The notes: generated by a model from the sequence alone, not told the origin. DNA of 64,000 nt from JAVBKV01 sp031553885 (GCA_031553885.1 JAVBKV010000011.1:54514-118513), one strand, 5' to 3'; counted from the first letter of the stretch, positions 51,942 through 62,174 are shown. Numbers and translations are program-made.

Positions 51942-53531
51942 ATGGCAAATTTAGATTTAAGCAAGTATGGTATCAGCAGCAATATTGCTGTTGTTCACAA
52001 CCCTACTTATGAGCAGCTTTTTCAGGCAGAAATGGACCCTGCAAACCAAGGATTCGAAAAAGGAGAGTTGACAACAACAGGAGCAGTTTCTGTTAAAACA
52101 GGTATTTTCACCGGACGTTCACCCAAAGATCGTTACATCGTTAACGATGCTACGACTGAAAACACCATCTGGTGGGATGGAACAATCAACAAACCGGTTT
52201 CCACTGACATTTGGAATGACTGTAAAGCTTTATCATTAAAACAGTTAAACTCTGCTAAAAAGCTTTATGTAGTAGATACTTACTGCGGCACCAATGCTGA
52301 CACACGCATGAAAGTGCGTTTCATCGTGGAAGTTGCATGGCAGGCTCACTTTGTGACCAATATGTTCATCCGTCCTTCTTTATACGAGTTGGAACATTAC
52401 GGTGAACCGGATTTTGTAGTATTTAACTCTTCTAAAACTACAAACCCCAAGTGGAAAGAACAAAACCTGAATTCAGAAGTATTCGTAATGTTCAACCTGA
52501 CCACTAAAGAGCAAATCATCGGTGGTACCTGGTATGGCGGAGAAATGAAAAAAGGTATGTTCGCTATGATGAACTACTACCTGCCATTAAAAGGTATGGC
52601 TTCCATGCACTGCTCTGCCAACGTGGGCGAAAAAGGCGATGTAGCCATCTTCTTCGGTCTTTCCGGAACAGGTAAAACTACGCTTTCTGCAGATCCGAAA
52701 CGCTTTTTGATCGGTGACGATGAACACGGTTGGGACAACAACGGCGTATTCAACTACGAAGGTGGTTGCTATGCGAAAGTAATCGACCTGAGTGAAGAAA
52801 AAGAACCGGATATCTGGAGAGCTATCAAACGTGATGCTTTATTGGAAAACGTAGTCATCAAAGCAGACGGAACTCCTGATTATACGGACGGTTCCGTTAC
52901 CGAAAACACCCGTGTTTCTTATCCGATCTACAACATCAACAAAATTGTTCTTCCTTCCAAGGCAGGACATGCAAGCAAAATCGTTTACCTTTCTGCAGAT
53001 GCTTTCGGCGTATTGCCTCCGGTTTCCATCCTGGATGAAAATCAGGCTCAATACCACTTCCTTTGCGGTTACACTTCCAAATTGGCCGGAACTGAAAGAG
53101 GAATCACCGAACCGGTACCGTCTTTCTCTCCTGCTTTCGGAGAAGCGTTTCTGACATTGCACCCGACCAAGTATGCTCAAACACTGGTAGGTAAAATGAA
53201 AGAACACGGAGCTAAAGCTTATTTGGTAAATACAGGCTGGAATGGAACAGGCAAACGTATCTCATTGAAAGATACACGTGCGATCATCGATGCGATCATC
53301 GACGGTTCTATCGAAAAAGCAGAACGGGTAAATATTCCTATCCTGAATCTGACCGTTCCTAAAACATTGCCGAATGTTTCTGATATTCTGGATCCCCGTA
53401 GTACTTACGCCAATGTAAGTGATTGGGAAACCAAAGCAAAATCGTTAGCTGCAAAATACATCAAAAACTTTGAGCAATACTGCGACAATGACGCTGCCAA
53501 AGCGTTGATTGCTGCCGGTCCTCAATTGTAA
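51942..53531 (+). CDS. pckA: Phosphoenolpyruvate carboxykinase (ATP)
   Basis: 529 residues from ATG 51942; a TTG two codons upstream is less likely. It interconverts oxaloacetate and PEP; in fermentative Bacteroidales it usually runs as CO2-fixing PEP carboxylation towards succinate. FTGRSPKDRYIV, MHCSANVGEKGDVAIFFGLSGTGKTTLSADP (kinase loop) and DDEHGWDNNGVFNYEGGCYAK are intact. Codons look biased, as expected for a highly expressed gene. A strong terminator follows. Confidence 0.97.
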   Translation: MANLDLSKYGISSNIAVVHNPTYEQLFQAEMDPANQGFEKGELTTTGAVSVKTGIFTGRSPKDRYIVNDATTENTIWWDGTINKPVSTDIWNDCKALSLKQLNSAKKLYVVDTYCGTNADTRMKVRFIVEVAWQAHFVTNMFIRPSLYELEHYGEPDFVVFNSSKTTNPKWKEQNLNSEVFVMFNLTTKEQIIGGTWYGGEMKKGMFAMMNYYLPLKGMASMHCSANVGEKGDVAIFFGLSGTGKTTLSADPKRFLIGDDEHGWDNNGVFNYEGGCYAKVIDLSEEKEPDIWRAIKRDALLENVVIKADGTPDYTDGSVTENTRVSYPIYNINKIVLPSKAGHASKIVYLSADAFGVLPPVSILDENQAQYHFLCGYTSKLAGTERGITEPVPSFSPAFGEAFLTLHPTKYAQTLVGKMKEHGAKAYLVNTGWNGTGKRISLKDTRAIIDAIIDGSIEKAERVNIPILNLTVPKTLPNVSDILDPRSTYANVSDWETKAKSLAAKYIKNFEQYCDNDAAKALIAAGPQL

Positions 53532-53557
53532 TTGTAACTCACGATTCATAAGGCCTG

Positions 53558-53622
53558 GAGGCTGTTTACAGTTGTTATTCTTATAAGAGAAATAATGGTC
53601 GTAAACAGCCTCTTTCTTTTTA
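53558..53622 (+). terminator. Rho-independent terminator after pckA
   Basis: GAGGCTGTTTAC (53558-53569) and GTAAACAGCCTC (53601-53612) are perfect complements with a 31-base loop, followed by TTTCTTTTT. It lies 27 bases after the pckA stop. Confidence 0.8.
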
Positions 53623-53698
53623 CCTTTTTCATTCCCTGAAATTAAAAACACGCCTTATTATTTAACAAAAAATGTTATTATTTATTAAAAAACATACT

Positions 53699-53725
53699 TA
53701 TCTTTGTAAGATAATCGTTTATCTT
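53699..53725 (+). promoter_or_regulatory. -7 box TATCTTTG with adjacent inverted repeat
   Basis: TATCTTTG (53699-53706) is followed at once by AAGATAA (53708-53714) and TTATCTT (53719-53725), reverse complements across the expected transcription start. The coding start is at 53743. The repeat could be an operator, but it is short and AT-rich. Confidence 0.45.
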
Positions 53726-53742
53726 TTAACCAATCAAATGAT

Positions 53743-54873
53743 ATGAAATATATATTCTGTTCGCTTGCATTGATTTTGTTTATTGTATCTTGCAAAAAAC
53801 AAGAGGGTTATGTTATTGACGGCAGAATAAAAGGCTTGGAAAATTCTTCCATTGTTATTCGTTCTACTCAGGAATTGTCTCTTCACTGGGATACCATACA
53901 GACAGACAAAGACGGCAGATTCACATTCAAAAGCACTTCAGACTCCCTCAATCCTGTGATTATTTACATGAAAAAAGGAGAGGTCTGGGCTACCGTTTGG
54001 GCTCAGAACGACAACAAGATAAACTTGTCAGGAAATGTTGCCTACCCGGAATTAATTATTGCCAAAGGAGGAAAAACCAATGACCTGTTGGCCAAATTCA
54101 AAGAAAAAAACAAAAAATTACTGATTGAAAAATGGGATCTCCAGCTTAAACATTCATCGCTATTGGGAGGTACGGATAGTTTACACACCGATTTCGATGG
54201 TACCGAATATTCATCTAAAATTGTAAATCTCAACCAGCAGTTGAAGAATGAAGTCGAAGATTTTATCAGGCAAAACCCGACTTCGGTCGCCTCATTGGTT
54301 CTTATACAGGACTATCTGATTGATTTCGAAGATCCGGAGTCTGTCCGGGAATATTTATCCCTCATCAGCGGAGAAGCACTTGAAAATCAGCTTTTCCGGA
54401 AATTGGACAAACTAAATAAACAGCTTTTACAGGTAACCGTGGGTTATGAAGCTCCGGATTTCTCAGTTATAGATACCCGCAAAGACACTCTATGCCTGGA
54501 TACGTTCAAAGATCGTTACCTGTTGCTGGCATTTGCAGCATCCTGGTGTGAAATGTGCAAACAGGAAAATCTGGAACTGGCCAAACTCAGAAGTACATTC
54601 AAGGAAGATCAACTGGGAATGCTGACCATCTCCCTGGATGTCAACAGCAACGATTGGAAAGAAATGGCAGAAGAAGACAAAATAACCTGGCTCCAGGTGA
54701 TCGATAACCGGGAATGGGGTTCGGAAATGGTATCCCGCTACAATGTTACATCGGTTCCTTTCAACATCCTGATCGACAAAGAACGTAAAATTGCAGCCAG
54801 GGGATTGACAACGGATAGCCTGACTATTATTTTGAAAAATAAGTTGAAGATAGAGAAACCAGGGAAGAATTAA
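53743..54873 (+). CDS. Thioredoxin-like lipoprotein with DUF4369-type N-terminus
   Basis: 376 residues. The signal peptide ends in VSC (C17), so it is a lipoprotein. Residues about 24-110 (GYVIDGRIKGLENSSIVIRS) resemble the DUF4369 domain; a helical linker follows. The last 140 residues are a redoxin fold with the active-site CEMC in AASWCEMCKQEN and the cis-Pro in SVPFNILID. Proteins of this type reduce or isomerise disulfides in the periplasm. It has its own promoter. Confidence 0.88.
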   Translation: MKYIFCSLALILFIVSCKKQEGYVIDGRIKGLENSSIVIRSTQELSLHWDTIQTDKDGRFTFKSTSDSLNPVIIYMKKGEVWATVWAQNDNKINLSGNVAYPELIIAKGGKTNDLLAKFKEKNKKLLIEKWDLQLKHSSLLGGTDSLHTDFDGTEYSSKIVNLNQQLKNEVEDFIRQNPTSVASLVLIQDYLIDFEDPESVREYLSLISGEALENQLFRKLDKLNKQLLQVTVGYEAPDFSVIDTRKDTLCLDTFKDRYLLLAFAASWCEMCKQENLELAKLRSTFKEDQLGMLTISLDVNSNDWKEMAEEDKITWLQVIDNREWGSEMVSRYNVTSVPFNILIDKERKIAARGLTTDSLTIILKNKLKIEKPGKN

Positions 54874-54903
54874 AAATTAAGAGTTAAGAGTTAAGGATTT
54901 AAC
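54867..54903. repeat. AT-rich repeat related to 8073-8165
   Basis: AATTAAAAATTAAGAGTTAAGAG-type units overlap the stop codon of the thioredoxin-like gene and stop 28 bases before the next start. The units match those at 8073-8165. Confidence 0.5.
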
Positions 54904-54931
54904 TAACCATTCAATTTAACCAATACCAATT

Positions 54932-56470
54932 ATGTTAGTAAAAGTCTATGCAGCAGCACTGCAGGGAGTCAATGCAACCATTATCACCATTGAGGTAAAC
55001 TGTTCGAAAGGAATTAAATTCTTCTTAGTCGGACTCCCGGATGTCAGTATCAAAGAATCACATGAACGAATTACTTCCGCACTAAGCGTCAACGGACTTA
55101 AATTTCCCCGCAACCAGATTGTAGTCAACATGGCTCCAGCCGACATTCGCAAAGAAGGTGCCGCTTACGACCTGCCTTTAGCTATCGGAATCCTGGCCGG
55201 TGCTGAAAAGATCAAAGCCGACCGGATTGAAGATTATATGATGATGGGAGAACTATCGTTGGACGGAAGCCTTAAACCGGTTAAAGGGGTCCTGCCGATT
55301 GCAATTAAAGCTAAAGAAAACGGATTCAAGGGGCTGATCCTGCCCAAAGACAATGCCCGGGAAGCAGCTGTCGTCAAAGGGCTGGAAGTTTATGGGGTCG
55401 ACAACATACGGGAAGTTATTCAGTTTTTTAACGGAGAACTCCAACTGGTTCCCACAATCCTCAATACCCGGGAGGAATTTTATACCAATCAAAGTCTGTT
55501 CGAGTGGGATTTTTCAGAAGTAAAAGGACAGGAGAATGTAAAGCGAGCCATGGAAGTCGCTTGTGCAGGCGGGCATAATATCATCATGGTTGGTCCTCCG
55601 GGAGCCGGAAAATCCATGCTGGCCAAACGCATTCCTTCAATTCTTCCACCGTTGAATTTAAGCGAAAGCCTGGAAACAACCAAAATTCATTCCGTAGCCG
55701 GAAAGATTAACAACAATGGCTCTCTGATCGCTACCCGGCCTTTCCGGAGCCCGCACCATTCGATCTCGACCGTAGCGATGGTAGGAGGCGGATCTTACCC
55801 CCAACCGGGAGAAATCAGCCTCTCCCATAATGGAGTTTTGTTTCTCGATGAATTACCGGAGTTTCCCCGTTTGGTACTCGAAGTCATGAGACAACCGCTG
55901 GAAGACCGGAAGATAACAATCTCAAGAGCTAAATTCACGGTAGAATATCCGGCCGGTTTTATGCTTGTGGCATCTATGAATCCGTGTCCCTGTGGCTATT
56001 ATAATCATCCCGAACGGGCTTGCGTTTGTGCTCCCGTTCAGGTGCAGAAGTACCTGAACCGGGTTTCCGGACCTCTCTTGGACCGGATCGACATTCAAAT
56101 CGAAATCGTCCCGGTTCCTTTCGATAAAATATCGGATACCCGACCCGCCGAACTCAGTGAGAACATCCGCCAACGGGTTATTCAGGCAAGGGATATTCAG
56201 GCTCATCGGTTTGAAAAAGAGGAAGGTATTTACTGCAATGCACAGATGCACACCCGGTTGCTCCACAAGCACGCCCAACCGGATGCTGCGGGTTTGGAGC
56301 AATTAAAAAACGCCATGAACCGGCTGAACCTTTCCGCCCGGGCTTACGACCGTATTTTACGTGTTGCCCGTACCATTGCAGACCTCGACAACTCCCTTCA
56401 GGTCCAGTCCGGTCACCTGGCAGAAGCCATCAGTTACCGGAACTTAGACAGGGAAAACTGGGCAGGATAA
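54932..56470 (+). CDS. comM: YifB/ComM family AAA ATPase
   Basis: 512 residues. It is related to magnesium chelatase subunits and to the ComM branch-migration helicase used in natural transformation. The N-terminal Lon-like domain (ALQGVNATIITIEVNCSKG) precedes Walker A GPPGAGKSMLAKRIPSILPPL and the AAA core, then the C-terminal helical domain. SMNPCPCGYYNHPERACVC is the family's cysteine signature. Its stop lies 3 bases from the end of the convergent S41 protease gene. Confidence 0.94.
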   Translation: MLVKVYAAALQGVNATIITIEVNCSKGIKFFLVGLPDVSIKESHERITSALSVNGLKFPRNQIVVNMAPADIRKEGAAYDLPLAIGILAGAEKIKADRIEDYMMMGELSLDGSLKPVKGVLPIAIKAKENGFKGLILPKDNAREAAVVKGLEVYGVDNIREVIQFFNGELQLVPTILNTREEFYTNQSLFEWDFSEVKGQENVKRAMEVACAGGHNIIMVGPPGAGKSMLAKRIPSILPPLNLSESLETTKIHSVAGKINNNGSLIATRPFRSPHHSISTVAMVGGGSYPQPGEISLSHNGVLFLDELPEFPRLVLEVMRQPLEDRKITISRAKFTVEYPAGFMLVASMNPCPCGYYNHPERACVCAPVQVQKYLNRVSGPLLDRIDIQIEIVPVPFDKISDTRPAELSENIRQRVIQARDIQAHRFEKEEGIYCNAQMHTRLLHKHAQPDAAGLEQLKNAMNRLNLSARAYDRILRVARTIADLDNSLQVQSGHLAEAISYRNLDRENWAG

Positions 56471-56473
56471 AAG

Positions 56474-58183
56474 TCAGGAAATTCCCAGCAACTTACTGTA
56501 TTCTTTATCGCTTTTGATAATTTCCTTCGCTTTTCGAAGCGACTCATTCTCCTGATTGATGATTTGATAATATTCGTTCATATCCCAAAGATCACGGGCG
56601 ATCAGGGCTTTGATCTGCAAGCGGATCAGCGGTGAAGATTTTTCAAATTCAGCTAACTCTTTCGGAGTAATTTCCGAAGAGGATCCGGAATCATTGAAAT
56701 CCGGAGAATCTACTATTTCGACTTCCTGATTCTCTGATTTAACAGTCGATGCGGCAGGTTTCTCTTTGGCTGTCAAATTCTTTTTTTCCTGACGAGCCCA
56801 ACTGAGTAATTCATCCATCACGGAATCCGAAATCGTAAAGTCAGAGATAAACTTGTCTACAGTCGGATATTTCTTCTTATACTCAGCCCGGTTTTTATCG
56901 ATCATATTCATGGACATTTTATTAATCAACCCCATGGCCGATATATTCCGGTGAAAAGCCGTATAGCGCGTCGTATCGAACGGAACAAAGTAATCCGGCA
57001 TGATTCCACCTCCTCCATATACCGTACGGTGATTAACCAGTGTACTGTATTTCAACGAATCGGGAAAATGGATACTGTCTGCCGACATCATTTCTCCATG
57101 GTTGTAGCGATCGATCAGGTCTTTGTTGTAAGAATCCAGGTTCCCTTTTTCATAAGGCTTCTGGATGCAACGGCCCGTAGGAGTATAATAACGGGCAGTC
57201 GTCAACCGGATCATAGAGCCATCGGGCAGAGGTATCGGACGCTGAACCAGTCCTTTTCCAAAACTTCTTCTTCCCACGATAACTGCACGGTCCCAATCCT
57301 GTACGGCTCCGGCAACAATTTCGCTGGCAGAAGCTGAGGATTCATCCACTAACACAATCAATTTTCCTTTTTCAAACAGGCCTTTAGAAGAAGCCACAGC
57401 CTCTTCCCTCTTTTGTCTGACACCTTCCGTATAGACAATGATCTCATTCTGTTTAAGGAATTCATCTGCAATATCGATTGCGGCTTTCAGATAACCTCCT
57501 CCATTGCCCTGAAAGTCAAAAATCAGATTTTTCATACCCTGGGACTGAAGTTTTTTCAGTGCCGTAACAAACTCTTCATGAGAGGTCGCAGCAAAACGGC
57601 TCAGTTTTATGTATCCGGTTTCTTTATCCAGCATGTAGTGGGCATCTAAGCTGTAGACAGGAATTTTATCCCGGACAATCCTGAACGTGAGTAAATCCGC
57701 AAGTCCCTGGCGAAGGACCTTTATGGTTACATTAGTTCCTTTCGGACCTTTCAGGCGTTTCATTACACTATTCGTCGGCATTTTCACTCCGGCAATCAAG
57801 GTATCATCTACCATGATGATACGGTCTCCGGCTTTAACGCCTACCTTCTCGGAAGGACCGCCCGGAATCACCTGGATAATATACAATGTATCTGTCAACA
57901 TATTAAATTGAACTCCGATTCCATCAAAATTGCCCTCCAGCGGCTCATTCATTTCTTTAACTTCTTCCGGAGTCAGGTAATTGGAGTGAGGATCCAGTTT
58001 TTCCAACAAAGAAACAATAGCATCCTCTGCCAATTTGTTTTCATCGACCTTGTCAACATACATATTCTCAATGGCATACATGGCCATATTCACTTTTCGC
58101 ATGGCCGGATCGTTTCCCTGTCCGTAAGAAGAACAGGCGCCCAGCATGATCGACAGGACGACTAATAAGATCGTTTGCTTCAT
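56474..58183 (-). CDS. C-terminal processing peptidase, S41 family, lipoprotein
   Basis: 569 residues. The signal peptide ends LGAC (C17), so it is lipid-anchored. A PDZ domain (about 85-175, GIGVQFNM, GVKAGDRIIMVDD) precedes the S41 protease core. The catalytic Ser is in VDESSASASEI and the Lys in SFGKGLVQ, so it is active-site intact. The C-terminal 120 residues are an extra charged domain. Last gene of a five-gene minus-strand operon; this gene order with coaD and parE is common in Bacteroidales. Confidence 0.93.
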   Translation of the reverse strand: MKQTILLVVLSIMLGACSSYGQGNDPAMRKVNMAMYAIENMYVDKVDENKLAEDAIVSLLEKLDPHSNYLTPEEVKEMNEPLEGNFDGIGVQFNMLTDTLYIIQVIPGGPSEKVGVKAGDRIIMVDDTLIAGVKMPTNSVMKRLKGPKGTNVTIKVLRQGLADLLTFRIVRDKIPVYSLDAHYMLDKETGYIKLSRFAATSHEEFVTALKKLQSQGMKNLIFDFQGNGGGYLKAAIDIADEFLKQNEIIVYTEGVRQKREEAVASSKGLFEKGKLIVLVDESSASASEIVAGAVQDWDRAVIVGRRSFGKGLVQRPIPLPDGSMIRLTTARYYTPTGRCIQKPYEKGNLDSYNKDLIDRYNHGEMMSADSIHFPDSLKYSTLVNHRTVYGGGGIMPDYFVPFDTTRYTAFHRNISAMGLINKMSMNMIDKNRAEYKKKYPTVDKFISDFTISDSVMDELLSWARQEKKNLTAKEKPAASTVKSENQEVEIVDSPDFNDSGSSSEITPKELAEFEKSSPLIRLQIKALIARDLWDMNEYYQIINQENESLRKAKEIIKSDKEYSKLLGIS

Positions 58184-58198
58184 TTTTCTTATTTTAAA

Positions 58199-58666
58199 TT
58201 ATTGATAATCATGAATATTTAATCCTAACGGAACAAAATCATCCACATTTTTTCCGTAAGCAAGCAGTTCCCTTACAATAGACGAACTGATATGTGTATG
58301 TTCCGGCTCCGTAAACAGGACAAAAGTTTCAATTCCCGATATTTTCCGGTTAACATCCGCAATGTTTTTTTCGTATTCAAAATCATTGACCGAACGGATT
58401 CCCCGGAGAATAAAACCGGCACCGACCTCCCTGGCAAAGTCAACTGTCAGGGATTCGTAACTGAGTACTTTTACCCGGCTTTCTTCTTTAAACAAATGAG
58501 AAATCATTTCTATTCGTTTTTCTAACGAAAAAAATGTTTTTTTGTTCGGATTAACCCCGATAGCGATGATAATTTCATCCACTAACGCCAGCCCTCTCCC
58601 TACTAAAGAGAGGTGTCCGATCGTAAAGGGATCGAATGTTCCCGGAAATATGGCTGTTTTTTTCAT
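58199..58666 (-). CDS. coaD: Pantetheine-phosphate adenylyltransferase
   Basis: 155 residues. It makes dephospho-CoA from phosphopantetheine and ATP. The nucleotidyltransferase motif is GTFDPFTIGHLSLV and the later ligand is in LRGIRSVNDFEYE. Standard length. The gene overlaps the upstream lipoprotein gene by 4 bases. Confidence 0.96.
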   Translation of the reverse strand: MKKTAIFPGTFDPFTIGHLSLVGRGLALVDEIIIAIGVNPNKKTFFSLEKRIEMISHLFKEESRVKVLSYESLTVDFAREVGAGFILRGIRSVNDFEYEKNIADVNRKISGIETFVLFTEPEHTHISSSIVRELLAYGKNVDDFVPLGLNIHDYQ

Positions 58667-59070
58667 TTGTACTTAATAAAAGTGGCCTTGACTATTTTGG
58701 TCTGATCATCCTTTGTAGAGGTTGTCGAAACCACGGTATAACTCCCGTCTTCATTTTTCTTACGATTTTCGGTTGTAACAAGAGACGGAGGAGTCGTCAC
58801 ATGGATACTTTCAAATATAATGGCATCCGCTCCTTTTTCCCGTGCATATTTTTCCAACCCTTCCTGAGCTCGTTGCAAGGTGGGAGTATATATATCGATA
58901 CTGACTTCGGCTCGTCCCATAATCTCGTAATCCCGAAGAATATCGATTCGATCAAAATAAAGATCCAATTGAGAGGTCGGAGCATAAGACTTTCCTAAAT
59001 AATTCACAGTCGTTCCACAAGCCGTAAATAAAACAGCCGTCAGGCACATTAACAATAATCGTATTTTCAT
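58663..59070 (-). CDS. Small lipoprotein of unknown function
   Basis: 135 residues. The signal peptide ends in FTAC (C18). The mature domain is alpha/beta with LDLYFDRIDI, AEVSIDIYT and GADAIIFESIHV, reminiscent of small YbjQ-like or stress-linked lipoproteins, but I do not recognise it. It lies between parE and coaD (15-base gap; 4-base overlap) in the operon. Confidence 0.75.
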   Translation of the reverse strand: MKIRLLLMCLTAVLFTACGTTVNYLGKSYAPTSQLDLYFDRIDILRDYEIMGRAEVSIDIYTPTLQRAQEGLEKYAREKGADAIIFESIHVTTPPSLVTTENRKKNEDGSYTVVSTTSTKDDQTKIVKATFIKYK

Positions 59071-59085
59071 CTTCTTCTTTTTTTA

Positions 59086-60948
59086 TCAAACATCTTCTTC
59101 TACAACGAGATTATCTATAATAAAACCTTGTCGTTCCATCGTATTTTTACCCATATAAAACTCAAGCATTTCTTTCACCGAATCCTGTTTTTTCATAGTC
59201 ACCGGATCCAACCGTAAGTCCTTTCCAATAAAATTTTTGAATTCGGAAGGAGAAATTTCCCCCAATCCTTTAAATCGGGTAATTTCCGGATTTGGACCCA
59301 GTTTTTGAATCGCGTCCAATCGCTCTTCTTCCGAATAACAATAAATTGTTTCCTTCTTATTCCGTACCCGGAACAAAGGTGTTTGCAGAATAAAAACGTG
59401 ATTATTCTTAATCAGATCCGGAAAAAACTGAAGAAAGAACGTAATAATCAGCAAACGGATATGCATTCCGTCCACATCGGCATCCGTAGAAATGATCACT
59501 TTATTATAGCGTAACCCTTCCAGGCCGTCTTCGATATTCAAAGCCGCCTGAAGAAGGTTGAACTCTTCATTTTCGTATACAATTTTTTTGGTCAGTCCAA
59601 ATGTATTCAGCGGCTTACCCCGCAGACTGAAAACCGCCTGGTAATTGGGATCCCGGCTTTGTGTAATGGATCCGCTGGCAGAGTCTCCTTCTGTAATAAA
59701 AATACAGGTCTGGTCTAAACTTTCTCCTTTGGCATCCGTATAGTGTAAACGACAATCCCGCAGTTTTTTATTGTGTAAATTAGCCTTTTTAGCTCTTTCC
59801 CGAGCTAATTTAGTCACTCCGGCGATCGCTTTGCGTTCCTTTTCCGAATCCAATATTTTCCGGAGCATATTATCAGCCGCATCCGGATGCTTGTGCAGGT
59901 AATTATCTAATTCTTTTTTGACAAAATCGCCGATGAATTTAGCGACCGTAGGCCCATCCGGACCCATGTCTTTCGAACCCAATTTAGTTTTGGTCTGGGA
60001 TTCGAAGACAGGTTCTTCGACCTTAATACTGACAGCCGCGATAATACCGCTTCGGATATCGGCATATTCAAAATTTTTATTATAATATTCTTTGATTACC
60101 CTGGAAACCGTTTCCCGGAAGGCCGACAAATGCGTTCCTCCCTGGGTGGTATGCTGGCCGTTGACAAAAGAATAATATTCTTCACCGTATTGATTGGCAT
60201 GCGTCAGCACGACCTCGATATCCTGCCCCTGAAGATGAATTACCGGATACAAGGGTTCGGAGGTCATATTCTCATTCAGCAGATCTACCAATCCGTTTTT
60301 GGAGTAATATTTTTTCCCGTTGTAATGGATAACCAGGCCTGAATTAAGAAAAACATAGTTCTTGAGCAGTGCTTCCACATACTCATCCTTATATTGATAC
60401 TCCCTGAAAATTTCCTCATCAGGAATAAAGTTGACCAGTGTTCCGTTCGGTTCTTTAGACCATTCGACTGGCGTATCTTCAATGACCTGAGCCCGGTTGT
60501 ATTCCACGCATTTGGTCTCATTTTCCCTGAAACTCTGCACCATCATATACGAAGAAAGTGCATTGACCGCCTTGATCCCGACTCCGTTCAATCCTACCGA
60601 TTTCTTAAAAGCCTTGGAATCGTATTTACCTCCGGTATTCATTTTGGAAGAAACATCGACCACCTTACCCAGGGGGATACCCCGTCCATAATCACGAATA
60701 GTGACAACCCCATCCTGAATGGTTATGTCGACAGACTTTCCATAGCCCATCATGTATTCGTCGATGGCATTATCGAGTACTTCCTTCAGTAATACATAGA
60801 TTCCATCGTCGGAATAAGAGCCGTCACCGATCTTCCCGATGTACATACCGGGACGACGACGTATATGTTCCCACCATTCAAGGGTTTGAATGTTATCCTC
60901 TACATATTCAACACCCTCAATGGTACCATTGAGATTAATTTCATTCAT
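59086..60948 (-). CDS. parE: DNA topoisomerase IV subunit B
   Basis: 620 residues. It is the ATPase subunit of topoisomerase IV (decatenation). The GHKL motif is EVLDNAIDEYMMG with RDYGRGIPLG and GLNGVGIKAVNAL. The TOPRIM domain has FITEGDSASGS and STDADVDGMHIRLL. The closing IGKDLRLDPVTMKK is typical. The length and lack of a GyrB-style insert support ParE. parC is not in the window. Confidence 0.93.
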   Translation of the reverse strand: MNEINLNGTIEGVEYVEDNIQTLEWWEHIRRRPGMYIGKIGDGSYSDDGIYVLLKEVLDNAIDEYMMGYGKSVDITIQDGVVTIRDYGRGIPLGKVVDVSSKMNTGGKYDSKAFKKSVGLNGVGIKAVNALSSYMMVQSFRENETKCVEYNRAQVIEDTPVEWSKEPNGTLVNFIPDEEIFREYQYKDEYVEALLKNYVFLNSGLVIHYNGKKYYSKNGLVDLLNENMTSEPLYPVIHLQGQDIEVVLTHANQYGEEYYSFVNGQHTTQGGTHLSAFRETVSRVIKEYYNKNFEYADIRSGIIAAVSIKVEEPVFESQTKTKLGSKDMGPDGPTVAKFIGDFVKKELDNYLHKHPDAADNMLRKILDSEKERKAIAGVTKLARERAKKANLHNKKLRDCRLHYTDAKGESLDQTCIFITEGDSASGSITQSRDPNYQAVFSLRGKPLNTFGLTKKIVYENEEFNLLQAALNIEDGLEGLRYNKVIISTDADVDGMHIRLLIITFFLQFFPDLIKNNHVFILQTPLFRVRNKKETIYCYSEEERLDAIQKLGPNPEITRFKGLGEISPSEFKNFIGKDLRLDPVTMKKQDSVKEMLEFYMGKNTMERQGFIIDNLVVEEDV

Positions 60949-60954
60949 TTTTTA

Positions 60955-62085
60955 TTAACTAAACTTTTTTATAAACGCCCGACGCGTTTTGTGGTGCCTT
61001 ACATCAAAATCCTCCCATTGCGATTGCATTTTGGTATTCAATTCCAATTCGGGATTACTCTCGGCAAATTTATATCCTAATCTATTGTAGATGGGTATCA
61101 AATCATAAAAAAGGAGAGCATTAACACCTTTATTCTGATACTCCGGATGTACGCCCATGATATACAGATCCACCGTATCGTTCTTTCCATAAAGGGCCTT
61201 CAGTAAATAAGTCCACCCGAACGGAAACATACTGCCCTTGGCCTTCTGGAGAGCTTTGGACAAACTGGGCAGGGTTATTCCGATACCTACTACGGCATCA
61301 TCCGATTCCCGGATAACAATCGTAACCAGTTCCAGCCTCAACATCGGAATATACATCTTGACATAGTATTTGATCTGCTTCGGAGACAATTCGGAATATC
61401 CGTAAAGCGGCTTGTATGCCTCATTCCACAGTTCAAAAATCTTTTCTGCATAGGGCCAGATCTCACTGGTTTTCTTAAATTTCATGATCTTCAGCCCATA
61501 TTTTTTCATTACGATTTCGGAAATCCGGCGATGCTTTTCGGGAATTTCCGTCGGCATATTGACCCGGAACTCATTCCAGTCCTGATCTTTTACATAGCCT
61601 AACTTGGCAAGGTGATCTTTGTAATACGGATAGCTATAAGTCGTGGCCATAGTTCCCAGTTCCTGAAATCCATAAACCAACAATCCCTCATGATCCATAT
61701 CCGTAAAACCCAAAGGTCCTTGTATTCCGGTCATACCTTTCTTTTTTGCCCAATCCTCAACGGCTTTGAACAAAGCAGCAGATACCTGCTCATCATCAAT
61801 AAAATCAAGAAAACTGAATCGTGCATATTGCTGATTCCAGGATTCGTTGGCTTTATGATTGATGATTCCGGCAATCCGACCGACAATATGGCCTTCCTTG
61901 TAGGCTAAAAAATAAATGGCTTCGCAAAAATCGAAAGCCGGGTTTTTATCTTCCCTGAGCGTCATCATTTCGTCGTCGATCAGCCCGGGAACATGATACG
62001 GACAGCCTTCATAGAGTTTGATATTGAACTTCACAAATTCTTTTAAAGTGGCCTTGTCCGCTACTTCTTTAATTGTTATCGACAT
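60955..62085 (-). CDS. GNAT-fold N-acyltransferase-like protein
   Basis: 376 residues, longer than a single GNAT domain. The N-terminal half (GHIVGRIAGIINHKAN, GPLGFTDMDHEGLLVYGF) and the C-terminal half (VVGIGITLPSL, MGVHPEYQNKGVNALLFYDLIP) look like two GNAT-type folds. The acyl-CoA loop is read as HPEYQNKGVNALL. It is conserved among Bacteroidota. Long GNAT-like proteins of this kind include acyltransferases of sphingolipid synthesis, but nothing here proves that. First gene of the operon with parE, 6-base gap. Confidence 0.75.
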   Translation of the reverse strand: MSITIKEVADKATLKEFVKFNIKLYEGCPYHVPGLIDDEMMTLREDKNPAFDFCEAIYFLAYKEGHIVGRIAGIINHKANESWNQQYARFSFLDFIDDEQVSAALFKAVEDWAKKKGMTGIQGPLGFTDMDHEGLLVYGFQELGTMATTYSYPYYKDHLAKLGYVKDQDWNEFRVNMPTEIPEKHRRISEIVMKKYGLKIMKFKKTSEIWPYAEKIFELWNEAYKPLYGYSELSPKQIKYYVKMYIPMLRLELVTIVIRESDDAVVGIGITLPSLSKALQKAKGSMFPFGWTYLLKALYGKNDTVDLYIMGVHPEYQNKGVNALLFYDLIPIYNRLGYKFAESNPELELNTKMQSQWEDFDVRHHKTRRAFIKKFS

Positions 62086-62114
62086 TTTTTTCAGTTAGTG
62101 TGATTCAAAACATG

Positions 62115-62122
62115 CAAATATA
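62115..62122 (-). promoter_or_regulatory. -7 promoter box TATATTTG, minus strand
   Basis: The minus strand reads TATATTTG, an exact TAnnTTTG match, 30 bases upstream of the GNAT gene start, so it likely drives the GNAT-parE-lipoprotein-coaD-S41 operon. Confidence 0.5.
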
Positions 62123-62174
62123 CGTTCTTTTTTTGTAATATTGCACTTTAAATTACGGGATAATTTTCATAAAA